Positions 25,909-34,195 of a stretch of 64,000 nucleotides of DNA are shown here, piece after piece. The translations under genes were made by a program, and so were the position numbers. Each line of letters opens with the position of its first letter. Position 1 is the first letter of the stretch. Origin of the DNA: Candidatus Gastranaerophilales bacterium (GTDB lineage Bacteria > Cyanobacteriota > Vampirovibrionia > Gastranaerophilales > Gastranaerophilaceae); assembly GCA_944324395.1 (NCBI GenBank), contig CALUWC010000001.1:177069-241068 (forward strand), read 5' to 3'. A model generated the notes under the pieces. That model was not told the DNA's origin. It searched no databases and saw nothing but the letters and a program-made list of their open reading frames with translations.

Positions 25909-27312
25909 TTAAAATCGGAAATAAATAAAAGGATTATAAGTAGAAGAAGCAATTGTAGCGGCAGATAATATAAACAGTATCAAAAGCCAGATATTTATTA
26001 AAGTTCTTCCGAATTTATTTTTAACTTCCAGCAGCTTATTAAATAACGGCATAGAACAAAGTATCGCACATACAAAAATTATTATTTCAAAATTATCTAT
26101 GTAATATCCCATACCATAAGAAATATCATGTACTCTTACTAAGCCGAACATATTTTTTATATACTGCCATGCGTAAGACATAGTTTCTGATCTGAACATT
26201 ACCCATCCTATCAAAAACGCAAATATGCAGTAAATATGCTGCAAAAATCTTACCCATTTTTGAGTATGTTTTTGCTCAAATTCTTTTATGTTTATAATTT
26301 TTTCAATAATTATGAAAAATCCATGCCAGATTCCCCATACAACAAAATTCCAAGCCGCACCATGCCAGATACCTGTTAATAAAAATACAATACCAAGATT
26401 CCTTAAGGTTTTTAATTTCCCTTTTCTGTTCCCTCCCAAAGGTATATATACATATTCCTTGAACCAGGTAGATAAAGATATATGCCATCTTCTCCAGAAT
26501 TCCGTTATTGATTTTGAAATATACGGATAATTGAAGTTTTCTAAGAATTTAAATCCGAAGATTAATCCCAAACCTATTGCCATATCCGAATATCCGCTGA
26601 AATCAAAATATAATTGAAATGTATAAGCAATTGAACCAATCCATGCAACTAAAGGAGAAAAAGTATCGGGGCTTTGTATGAATATCTTATCTGCAATCGC
26701 TCCCATTGTGTTTGCAATCAGCATTTTTTTAGATAAGCCTATAATAAATCTTTTTACTCCAAGGTCAACTTTTTCAAAATTAACTTCACGAGAATCGATT
26801 TGTTCTGCTACATCATGATATTTAACAATCGGACCTGCAATCAACTGAGGGAATAAACAAATATATAGAGCCAGCTTGTAGATATCTTTTTGAACATTGC
26901 AATCTCCTCTATAAACATCGACAACATAAGATAATGCCTGAAAAGTATAAAAAGATATCCCGATAGGCATAACTATATTTAAAGGATCAATATGCGAATG
27001 AAAAATATTATTACAGTTGTCTATCAAGAAGTTAAAATATTTGAAGTATATTAAAAATCCTAAATTGGCGATAATAGTTAAAGCCAGAACAAGTTTTTTA
27101 TGATTTTTAAATTTATCTACGCCTATAGCCCCGAGCCAGTTAATCAGAATTGTCAAAAGCATTATCGCAAGATATTTTGGCTCGCCCCACGCATAAAATA
27201 TTATGCTTGAGATAAGTAATATAGGGTTGTGGAGTTCCTTTTTGGCAGCCAGATACAACACCAGTACTATCGGCAAAAACATAAATACAAAAGTCATTGT
27301 ACTGAATAGCAT
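25909..27312 (-). CDS. MBOAT family O-acyltransferase (AlgI-like)
   Basis: A 467-residue polytopic membrane protein of the membrane-bound O-acyltransferase family. Motifs: SFYTFQALSYVVDVYRGD, FPQLIAGPIVKY, TEFWRRWHISLSTWFKEYVY, and the catalytic-histidine region LTGIWHGAAWNFVVWG. AlgI-type proteins carry acetyl groups across the membrane to a periplasmic SGNH/DHHW partner that acetylates a polysaccharide. The partner gene overlaps its start by one base but is broken, so function may be lost or supplied by another protein. Confidence 0.92.
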   Translation of the reverse strand: MLFSTMTFVFMFLPIVLVLYLAAKKELHNPILLISSIIFYAWGEPKYLAIMLLTILINWLGAIGVDKFKNHKKLVLALTIIANLGFLIYFKYFNFLIDNCNNIFHSHIDPLNIVMPIGISFYTFQALSYVVDVYRGDCNVQKDIYKLALYICLFPQLIAGPIVKYHDVAEQIDSREVNFEKVDLGVKRFIIGLSKKMLIANTMGAIADKIFIQSPDTFSPLVAWIGSIAYTFQLYFDFSGYSDMAIGLGLIFGFKFLENFNYPYISKSITEFWRRWHISLSTWFKEYVYIPLGGNRKGKLKTLRNLGIVFLLTGIWHGAAWNFVVWGIWHGFFIIIEKIINIKEFEQKHTQKWVRFLQHIYCIFAFLIGWVMFRSETMSYAWQYIKNMFGLVRVHDISYGMGYYIDNFEIIIFVCAILCSMPLFNKLLEVKNKFGRTLINIWLLILFILSAATIASSTYNPFIYFRF

Positions 27313-28167
27313 TACTTATCCTCCACAAAAATATCTTTCATTCGTTTTAAATTTATCGGAGTAATACAAAGTATCATTATATCCGGTTGATAGTCCAAGA
27401 TTTCTTGTTTGTAATACTTCATTATTTTATATTCTTCTTTTGATTTTCTATCTTTTACATTATTTATCCTGATATATTTGGTCTTTTTAAATGTATACGG
27501 GGTGAATTCCAGCAGATTTTCGTTCATGCTTGTTCCGATTTCAAGAAATTTGTATCTACTCCCGAGAGGATATGAATATATTTTTTCACGTGAACCTGAA
27601 ATATTTATCAGGGTAATATCTAACAGTTTGTGATTTTTATGTGTATAGTATTTATATTTTGTATCTAAGATTGTTTTTGAAAATAGTTTCAAATATGGTG
27701 CAAGATACTTGATAGCATACCCTTCGAAGAAAGCTCTATCATAATCACTGCGGACTTTTTTTGATGTTGTGATTTGAAAATCGGATTCTTTTGCTATTTT
27801 TATATCAGGAAAATCTTTTTGAATTTCTTTCATTATTCTTTGATAACCTATAAATGCTCCGTATTCGCTCCAGTGATGATCTGTTTTAAATGCTACAAAA
27901 TCTTTTTTGGAGGCTTTTTTTAATTCATCATAGACATAAACAATGTTGGCATCAGATTTTTCTTGCAGTTCTTTTATATTGTTATTTAGTTTTTTTAAAC
28001 CTTCAGGATTAGTAAAATCTTTTGCATATTGCTGGTAAATATATTGATTATACTATAAATAACAAATAGTCAAAATCAGGGGATTTTTTGTATCCAAGCC
28101 AGGCGTGGTGTGTAAAATACAATATCCCTATCGTTAATCCCAGTGCTATAAAGTATCTCTTCTTCAT
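27312..28167 (-). pseudogene. Broken DHHW/AlgJ-type O-acetyltransferase partner of the MBOAT gene
   Basis: From an ATG at 28167 a 39-codon frame encodes a membrane-helix N-terminus (MKKRYFIALGLTIGILYF) and stops at 28048. A second frame, open from about 28052 to 27312, has no start until 27833 yet contains the motif TDHHWSEYGAF (DHHW at 27870-27881), placed before that ATG, so the 173-codon frame from 27833 lacks the active-site motif. Together they make about 285 residues, shorter than typical DHHW proteins (350 or more), suggesting a frameshift plus an internal deletion. It overlaps the MBOAT gene by one base. A sequencing error could explain a frameshift but not the missing length. Confidence 0.7.
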
Positions 28168-28185
28168 CTATTCAGAATTCCGCTA

Positions 28186-28227
28186 TTGAACATGTTCTAT
28201 AGATTATAATCAATAGAACATATTCAA
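28186..28227. promoter_or_regulatory. Paired palindromic operator in the divergent region before an XRE regulator
   Basis: A 15-bp inverted repeat with one mismatch (28186-28200 and 28213-28227) separated by 12 bases. Each arm holds a smaller dyad: GAACATGTTC (28188-28197) and GAACATATTC (28216-28225), 28 bases centre to centre. A TATAAT (28205-28210) lies between them. The layout suits binding of the adjacent regulator on its own promoter and on the divergent acetyltransferase remnant. Binding is inference. Confidence 0.6.
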
Positions 28228-28248
28228 TATAAATTAAAATAGAAAAAT

Positions 28249-28536
28249 ATGCAAGATGAAGATACTTCTATTCAAAATATAAAGAAAAAAGAATTGTTGA
28301 CTGCACTTGGCTCTGTAGTTTTTGAAAAACGTTCGCAGATAAAAAAGGGGATAAATACTTTTTCTTATGAATATGATATAGGAAACGGTCTGTTGTCACG
28401 ATTGGAAAAAGGTTTGATAGATACGAAAATTACAACATTGTGGAAGTTAGCAAATGCCTTCGGGTATACTAAATGCTCTGATTTTGTAAAACAAATAGAA
28501 GCTAAACTCCCTGAAGATTTTAATTTTTATAATTAG
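28249..28536 (+). CDS. XRE-family helix-turn-helix regulator
   Basis: A 95-residue DNA-binding protein. A Cro/C1-type domain spans about residues 18-80: LGSVVFEKRSQIKKGINTF, the recognition-helix segment NGLLSRLEKGLIDTKITTL and the WKLANAFG helix. No second domain is seen, so it likely acts as a dimer on a palindromic site such as the one at 28186-28227. No clear ribosome binding site precedes the ATG. It lies between an MBOAT locus and a glycosyltransferase cluster and may control either. Confidence 0.8.
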   Translation: MQDEDTSIQNIKKKELLTALGSVVFEKRSQIKKGINTFSYEYDIGNGLLSRLEKGLIDTKITTLWKLANAFGYTKCSDFVKQIEAKLPEDFNFYN

Positions 28537-28671
28537 TTTATAAAATTTATTTATTAATATTATTTACATAAAATAATATATAATTTTTATTTTTATATTT
28601 TCATGATAGTATAGTTTCTGGAATTAAGAAATATATATCAGCATTTTTTAATGCTGGGTGAGGTTATTGAT

Positions 28672-29688
28672 ATGGATACTGAAAGGGAGCTTGTACCCAA
28701 AGTGTCTGTTATTATTCCTGTGTATAATACTGAAAAATATTTGCGGGAATGTTTGGACAGCGTTCTAAATCAGACACTAAAAGAGATAGAAGTAATATGT
28801 ATAGACGACGGGTCGACGGATAATTCTTTGGAAATTTTGAATAAATACGCCCAAAAAGATTCAAGAGTAATTGTATTAACTCAAAAAAATATAGGGGTTG
28901 GCAAAACTCGCAATAAAGGTATTCAAATTTCCAAAGGTGAGTTTGTTATATTTATAGATCCTGATGATTTTTATCCGGATATGGATATTGTGGAAACTTT
29001 GTATAATAAAGCAGTTGAGAACAATGTAAATATTGCAGGTGGGGAGTTTGCGTCATTCAAAGATGGTGTTATTTCTCAAAATTATTCAGGCAACTTGTCT
29101 AAATATATTTTTGACAGGGAAGGTATTATTGATTATAGAGATTTCCAATTTGATTATGGATGGATACGCTTTATTTATAAAGCAGATTTTTTAAGAAAGC
29201 ACAATTTATATTTCCCAAATTATAAACGTTTTCAAGATCCGCCATGGTTTTGTAAAACAATGCATTGTGCAGGAAAATTTTATGCTATAAAAAAAAGATG
29301 TTATGCGTATAGGACATCTCATAAATCTATTAACTGGGATGCGGCCAGAGTATCAGGTGTGCTAAGTGGACTTAGAGATAATTTGCTTTTAGCCAGAAAA
29401 TATGGATATAAAGATTTATTTAAATTAACTAGTCACAGATTATATTTTGATTACAAATCAAGAATTGAATCGGCATTAACTTTTCAGAATCGGATACTTT
29501 TGCTAAAGGATATTTTCTTGGCGGATAAACAATTATTTGTTGATGAAATATTAAATAAAGTATTAAAACAGCAATTGAAAAAAATACTTCAAAATATTTT
29601 TTCAATAACAAATACGACAAATAAGAATGGAAACAAGTATAAAGTTATAACATTTTTTGGAATTAAGTTAAAAATAAGGAGAAAGTAA
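28672..29688 (+). CDS. Glycosyltransferase family 2
   Basis: A 338-residue GT2 from the ATG at 28672, which has GTGAGG eight bases upstream; the ATG at 28651 has none. Seen: VSVIIPVYNTEKYLRECLDS, IDDGSTDNS and FIDPDDFYPD. It ends with FFGIKLKIRRK, a tail shared in similar form (CGIKIKLRNK) by the GT domain at 30465-32366. It is one base before a UDP-sugar dehydrogenase-like gene, so the cluster builds a surface glycan. A CAGCAT/ATGCTG hairpin lies at 28639-28656. Confidence 0.87.
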   Translation: MDTERELVPKVSVIIPVYNTEKYLRECLDSVLNQTLKEIEVICIDDGSTDNSLEILNKYAQKDSRVIVLTQKNIGVGKTRNKGIQISKGEFVIFIDPDDFYPDMDIVETLYNKAVENNVNIAGGEFASFKDGVISQNYSGNLSKYIFDREGIIDYRDFQFDYGWIRFIYKADFLRKHNLYFPNYKRFQDPPWFCKTMHCAGKFYAIKKRCYAYRTSHKSINWDAARVSGVLSGLRDNLLLARKYGYKDLFKLTSHRLYFDYKSRIESALTFQNRILLLKDIFLADKQLFVDEILNKVLKQQLKKILQNIFSITNTTNKNGNKYKVITFFGIKLKIRRK

Positions 29689-29689
29689 G

Positions 29690-30472
29690 ATGGTAAATGG
29701 GAGATATTCTGTTGGTGTTATAGGGTGTGGAGTAATAGGCGGAGCTTTGATAAAGTGGCTTGAAGAATATAATAAAAATGTAGATGTATTGAGGGTTGAT
29801 CCGCCAAAAGGTATGAATGACGACATATCAAAAGCTGATATTGTATTTGTTAGTATCCATATTCCAACGGAAAACGATGGGACTCAAAATTTGAGCGTTT
29901 TGGAAGAAATCATTGTAAATTGTCCGGATGTTCCGATTTATATTAGAACAACTTTACTTCCCGGCACTTGTGATGCATTAAGTGAAAAGACTGGAAAACA
30001 GGTTTATTTCATGCCGGAATTTTTAACTGAAAGAACTGCTGTAGATGATTTTCATAATCAGCCGATGATCTTTACGGGTGATGTAGAGCTTTTAGAGAAA
30101 ATATTTGTTAATAAACCGCATATTAAAATGACTTCATTGGAAGCTGAGATTACTAAATATGCTCATAATGTATTTGGAGCATTAAAGGTTACTTATTTCA
30201 ATGGTATTTATGATTATTGTAAAAGAAATGGAGCTGATTATAACAAGGTTCAACAAGGTGTATTGTTGAGTGGATATATAAATAGAACTCATTCTGATGT
30301 ACCCGGTCCTGATGGAAAATTGGGTTATGGTGGAAAATGTTTTCCAAAAGACGTTAATGCTTTTAAAGAAGTTTTGAAGGGTTACGCTTTGTATGATTTG
30401 ATTGCACCAATGCCCAAAATGAATGAGCAGTTTAGAAATACAGTTACTGAAAAGGAGATACTTCATGCCTAA
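29690..30472 (+). CDS. Short UDP-glucose/GDP-mannose dehydrogenase-like protein
   Basis: A 260-residue protein with a Rossmann motif (GVIGCGVIGGALIKWL), a FVSIHIPT segment, the central-domain TKYAHNVFGALKVTYFN and the catalytic cysteine loop GYGGKCFPKDVNAF (C217). It stops soon after this, so the C-terminal UDP-binding domain of normal family members (about 390-450 residues) is missing. It may oxidise an unusual donor, work with a partner, or be a truncated remnant. It overlaps the following GT gene by eight bases. Confidence 0.75.
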   Translation: MVNGRYSVGVIGCGVIGGALIKWLEEYNKNVDVLRVDPPKGMNDDISKADIVFVSIHIPTENDGTQNLSVLEEIIVNCPDVPIYIRTTLLPGTCDALSEKTGKQVYFMPEFLTERTAVDDFHNQPMIFTGDVELLEKIFVNKPHIKMTSLEAEITKYAHNVFGALKVTYFNGIYDYCKRNGADYNKVQQGVLLSGYINRTHSDVPGPDGKLGYGGKCFPKDVNAFKEVLKGYALYDLIAPMPKMNEQFRNTVTEKEILHA

Positions 30473-32366
30473 AGTCAGTGTAATAATTCCTGTATATAAT
30501 GTTGAAAAATATTTACGAGAATGTTTGGATAGTGTTGTTGAGCAAACGTTACAAGATATAGAAATAATATGTGTAAATGACGGCTCAACAGATAATTCTC
30601 TGGAAATATTAAAAGAATATGCTTCTAACGATAGCAGAATAAATATTATTGATAAGCCAAATTCCGGATATGGACATTCTATGAATATTGGAATTGGAAG
30701 GGCTACCGGAGAGTACATTGGTATTGTTGAGCCTGATGATTATATAAAACAGGAAATGTATGAAACATTATATAATTCGGCAAAAAATAATGATTTAGAT
30801 TTTGTAAAGTCGGATTTTTATAGATTTACAGGATGTAGCGATAATATTAAGTTGTTTTATAATCAATTATCAAAGGATTTATCTTTCTATAACAGAGTTA
30901 TAAATGTCAATGAAGAGATAATGCCGTACTATTTTATAATGAATACCTGGTGCGGAATATATAATAGAGATTTTATTGAAAAATATCATATTCGACATAA
31001 TGAAACTCCTGGTGCTAGTTTTCAGGATAACGGCTTCTGGTTCCAAACTTTTGTTTATTCAAAAAGAGCAATGTTTTTAAATATTCCATTTTATATGAAC
31101 AGGCGAGATAATCCTAATTCTTCGGTTTATAATCCTTCAAAGATATTGACAGTATGTAATGAATTTTCGTTTATTGAGAATTTACTTAAAAATAATTCTG
31201 ATATTGCAGATAGAGATTTCGGGATCTTTTTTCATGTAAAATACCTGGGTTATATGGCTGGTTATAATAGGGTAATTAAAAAATACAAAATGATGTATTT
31301 AGAAAGGTTTCGTAAGGATTTTCTGGAAACTTGTAAAGATAAAAACTTTAATAAAGATTTATTTACAAAAACCCAGCTCAAAAAATTAAATATGATTTTG
31401 CATAATCCAAAGAAATTTTACAGAAAATCTCTAAATGAACTATCTTTTGGTGAAAAAATATTTTCAATTACAAACTCCGGTATCCATAAGATTATTACAA
31501 TTTGCGGTATTAAAATTAAATTAAGAAATAAGCAGAAAGAATTATTAAATAAAATAAAAAAATTATCTAAAAATTTAAAAACAGTACAAACAGAAAATAA
31601 GCTTATTAAGGAAAGACTTTTGGCTTTAGATGTCTTAACTTCTAATTGTTTACTAAATAAAGAGCAAATAGAGCAAAGTTTAGAAACTATTGATAATAAA
31701 TTTTTAAATACAAATAATATTATAAATAATTTGTCTATAGAGCTTAAGTATATAAACCAATGGCAATGTAATTATTATAAGAGTAATCCTGATAAATATC
31801 CGGTTATTCTTACTGATGCGGAAAAAGTGTTATTGGGCAAATATTTAGAAACTTCAAATAAGTATATTGAATTTGGAGCCGGAGGTTCGACTTTTCTTGC
31901 TCTATTGAACTCTAGTGCTGATATTTATTCAACAGAAGCTGATAAATCCTGGATTGATTACTTAAGATCTTTTAATATAATTAGAAACTCAGAAGAAGCC
32001 GGACGGTTAAAATTTTACAATATCTATATTGGTAAAACAAAGAAATGGAGTTATCCGGAAGATTCGTCTTGTAAGAATTATTATCCGGAATATTCATCTA
32101 GAGTTTTTAATGATGTTTCTGCAGATACTATATTTGTAGATGGTAGATTTCGTGTTGCATGTGTTTTAAATTCTATCATACATAGTTCAAATGAAACAAA
32201 AATATTGCTTCATGATTATATTGACCGTCCTTATTATCATATTATTGAAAATTATTTGGATATTATTGAAACGGCAGACTCTCTTGCGGTTTTTAAGATA
32301 AAGGATAATATTGATAGAAATGAATTAGAGCATTTATATGAAGAATATAAATATGATGTAAGATGA
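30465..32366 (+). CDS. GT2 glycosyltransferase fused to a methyltransferase-like domain
   Basis: A 633-residue protein from the ATG at 30465 (AAGGAGA site seven bases upstream; the frame is also open from 30423). Residues 1-330 are GT2 (VSVIIPVYNVEKYLRECLDS, VNDGSTDNS, EPDDY). A GIKIKLRNK tail and a coiled coil (about 355-425) follow. The last 190 residues look like a class I methyltransferase fold: IEFGAGGST near 468, STEADKSW, TIFVDGRFRVA and LLHDY. The second domain could methylate or otherwise modify the glycan; no catalytic residue is proven. Confidence 0.8.
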   Translation: MPKVSVIIPVYNVEKYLRECLDSVVEQTLQDIEIICVNDGSTDNSLEILKEYASNDSRINIIDKPNSGYGHSMNIGIGRATGEYIGIVEPDDYIKQEMYETLYNSAKNNDLDFVKSDFYRFTGCSDNIKLFYNQLSKDLSFYNRVINVNEEIMPYYFIMNTWCGIYNRDFIEKYHIRHNETPGASFQDNGFWFQTFVYSKRAMFLNIPFYMNRRDNPNSSVYNPSKILTVCNEFSFIENLLKNNSDIADRDFGIFFHVKYLGYMAGYNRVIKKYKMMYLERFRKDFLETCKDKNFNKDLFTKTQLKKLNMILHNPKKFYRKSLNELSFGEKIFSITNSGIHKIITICGIKIKLRNKQKELLNKIKKLSKNLKTVQTENKLIKERLLALDVLTSNCLLNKEQIEQSLETIDNKFLNTNNIINNLSIELKYINQWQCNYYKSNPDKYPVILTDAEKVLLGKYLETSNKYIEFGAGGSTFLALLNSSADIYSTEADKSWIDYLRSFNIIRNSEEAGRLKFYNIYIGKTKKWSYPEDSSCKNYYPEYSSRVFNDVSADTIFVDGRFRVACVLNSIIHSSNETKILLHDYIDRPYYHIIENYLDIIETADSLAVFKIKDNIDRNELEHLYEEYKYDVR

Positions 32367-32433
32367 AGATAGTTTTTTTATTTATACTTAACACCGGTCG
32401 AAAATCAGTCGCAATATAGAAATTAAACATAAA

Positions 32434-32465
32434 AAAGGCTTTAGAAAATTTCTAAAGCCTTTATC
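32434..32465. terminator. Terminator between the GT cluster and tRNA-Pro
   Basis: AAAGGCTTTAGAAA and TTTCTAAAGCCTTT form a long perfect stem with almost no loop (effective stem about 11-12 bp). A and T runs flank both sides, so it can stop both the rightward GT operon and the leftward tRNA transcript. Confidence 0.75.
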
Positions 32466-32471
32466 AATAAA

Positions 32472-32548
32472 TGGTCGGGATGACACGATTTGAACGTGCG
32501 ACCCCCTCGTCCCAAGCGAGGTGCGCTACCAAGCTGCGCTACATCCCG
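32472..32548 (-). tRNA. tRNA-Pro (anticodon UGG)
   Basis: On the minus strand a 77-base cloverleaf: acceptor CGGGATG pairs with CATCCCG, D arm GCGC/GCGC, anticodon stem CCTCG/CGAGG with loop CTTGGGA (anticodon TGG), T arm with TTCAAAT, and a CCA end encoded in the DNA. All stems pair without mismatch except usual positions. Confidence 0.96.
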
Positions 32549-32677
32549 AAGGGGTAAATAATGCTTCTGCATTATTAGACCTGATTATCGGTCACGTAAT
32601 TTATTCTATGGCAAACATTTTTCAAAGTCAAGGTTTTAGTCAGTAAATGCTTTTTCGAATTTTTACATTTTTAATAT

Positions 32678-32707
32678 TTGAGATTTTAAAATATCTTATG
32701 ATACAAT
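32678..32707 (+). promoter_or_regulatory. Promoter close to the start of the DUF374 gene
   Basis: TTGAGA (32678-32683), an 18-base spacer and TACAAT (32702-32707). The ATG at 32718 is only 11 bases after the -10, and no Shine-Dalgarno sequence is present, so the message is nearly leaderless. Confidence 0.55.
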
Positions 32708-32717
32708 TATATTACTT

Positions 32718-33386
32718 ATGGTTAGGCTAATTAACAAAAATAATATCGGACAGGTTACAAATCTTGTGTATTCTATAATGAAATTGCAGGAATTTTTTAC
32801 CTATGTTGTTGAATTTAACAACCCGGGAATAACCCCTTGTGTTTATGTTATGTGGCATGAAAACCAGTTTTGTGTGCATGGTATAAGAGATAGAGATAAT
32901 TTAAATATTCTTATAAGTAACTCTTTAGATGGGGAAATTATAGCCAAAGTTTGCGAAAAATTAGGGTTTAAAACTTGCAGAGGATCTTCTAAACGAAAAG
33001 GTTCTGTATCAGGTACTTTGAAAATGATTTCAAAGTTAAAAGACGGTGAAAATATTGCAATAATGGTTGACGGCCCAAGAGGACCTTTGCATAAGGTTAA
33101 ATCAGGTGCGATTGTCTTAGCAAGAGAAGCTAATGTTCCGATAATTCCGGTACACTGGTATTCTCCGGATTTTACATTTGTAAAATTTCCGTCCTGGGAC
33201 AAGATGACCTCTCCCGTTGGTCCATGCTGGCTAATAAATTTATATGGCGAGCCTATTTATGTTGACGGCAAATCAGATAAACAGATTGCCAAAGAAATAA
33301 AAGATTCGTTAATGGAACTGCAAAAAGCCGCTCCTGAAAAATATAAGGAGGCGAAAAAATTAAAATTATGGAACAAAAGAAAATAA
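32718..33386 (+). CDS. DUF374 lysophospholipid acyltransferase family protein
   Basis: A 222-residue acyltransferase-like protein. Family motifs: MWHENQF with the catalytic-type histidine, SNSLDGEIIAK, RGSSKRKGSVSG, the MVDGPRGPLHKVKSGAI block and IIPVHWYS. DUF374 proteins are linked to lipid A/Kdo lipid acylation in diderms. Its end overlaps the amidase gene by 19 bases. With KdsD and KdsC at 54 kb this supports an LPS-bearing outer membrane. Exact acyl donor and acceptor unknown. Confidence 0.82.
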   Translation: MVRLINKNNIGQVTNLVYSIMKLQEFFTYVVEFNNPGITPCVYVMWHENQFCVHGIRDRDNLNILISNSLDGEIIAKVCEKLGFKTCRGSSKRKGSVSGTLKMISKLKDGENIAIMVDGPRGPLHKVKSGAIVLAREANVPIIPVHWYSPDFTFVKFPSWDKMTSPVGPCWLINLYGEPIYVDGKSDKQIAKEIKDSLMELQKAAPEKYKEAKKLKLWNKRK

Positions 33387-34195
33387 ATATTTCGTTACTG
33401 CAAATGTCTTCTGTTATTGGTGATGTTGATGCAAATATAGAAAAAGTCAAAAAACTTGTAGCAGAAAATTTAAAATCTTCAACAGATGTGCTTATTTTGC
33501 CTGAAGTTTGGACTGTCGGATGGTCTTGTTCTCATTTTAGGCAGACTGCACAGGATTTGTTTAATGGTTCTGTTTCAGAATTTTTATCCGCGATTGCAAA
33601 GTCTTATAATATGAATGTAATCGGCGGCAGTTTTATTACCAAGCAAGGTGATAATTATTATAATACCTGTCCTGTGTTTGACAAATCAGGCAGGCTTATT
33701 TGCTCATATTCGAAAATGCATTTGTATTCTTATTACGGTTGTGATGAGGAGAAGTATGTTTCAACCGGAGAATCTCCAGTTATTGTTGAGCTAGATGGGG
33801 TGAATTTTGGTTTAAGTATATGTTACGATATTCGATTTCCTGAATTATACAGGGCTTATGCAAAAGCCGGTGCCGATATATTGGTAAATTGTGCGGCCTG
33901 GGGTTCTAAAAAGCCGGTTCCATGGGAAATGATGACAAAATCAAGAGCTATTGAAAATCAGTGTTATATGGCTGCTTTAACTCAATCCGGTTATATAGAA
34001 AACGGAGAATATAATCTGGGGCAGTCCAGAATTATTGATTATAAAGGTGACGAAATATCTTCAATTATGGATGGTGAAGGTATTATAAGTGCTGACATAT
34101 TTCTTGATTTGATGTATGATTTCAGGAAGAAATCTCCTGTTTTGAATGATATTAAAGATAATTATGAGGTGAAAATCTTATGCGTAAAATATTAA
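33368..34195 (+). CDS. Carbon-nitrogen hydrolase (nitrilase superfamily, omega-amidase-like)
   Basis: A 275-residue cytoplasmic hydrolase. The catalytic triad is complete: E46 in LPEVWTVGW, K116 in YSKMHLYSYYG and C152 in SICYDIRFPELYR. Length and motifs fit the Nit2/omega-amidase branch, which hydrolyses 2-oxoglutaramate or related amides, but other small amides are possible. It is coupled to the upstream acyltransferase (19-base overlap) and downstream PBP4 (16-base overlap). Confidence 0.87.
   Translation: MEQKKINISLLQMSSVIGDVDANIEKVKKLVAENLKSSTDVLILPEVWTVGWSCSHFRQTAQDLFNGSVSEFLSAIAKSYNMNVIGGSFITKQGDNYYNTCPVFDKSGRLICSYSKMHLYSYYGCDEEKYVSTGESPVIVELDGVNFGLSICYDIRFPELYRAYAKAGADILVNCAAWGSKKPVPWEMMTKSRAIENQCYMAALTQSGYIENGEYNLGQSRIIDYKGDEISSIMDGEGIISADIFLDLMYDFRKKSPVLNDIKDNYEVKILCVKY

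Noticed and set aside
28188..28225. LexA (SOS) boxes
   Set aside because: The Gram-positive LexA box is GAAC-N4-GTTC; here the half-sites are two bases apart, and the adjacent regulator is XRE type, not LexA.
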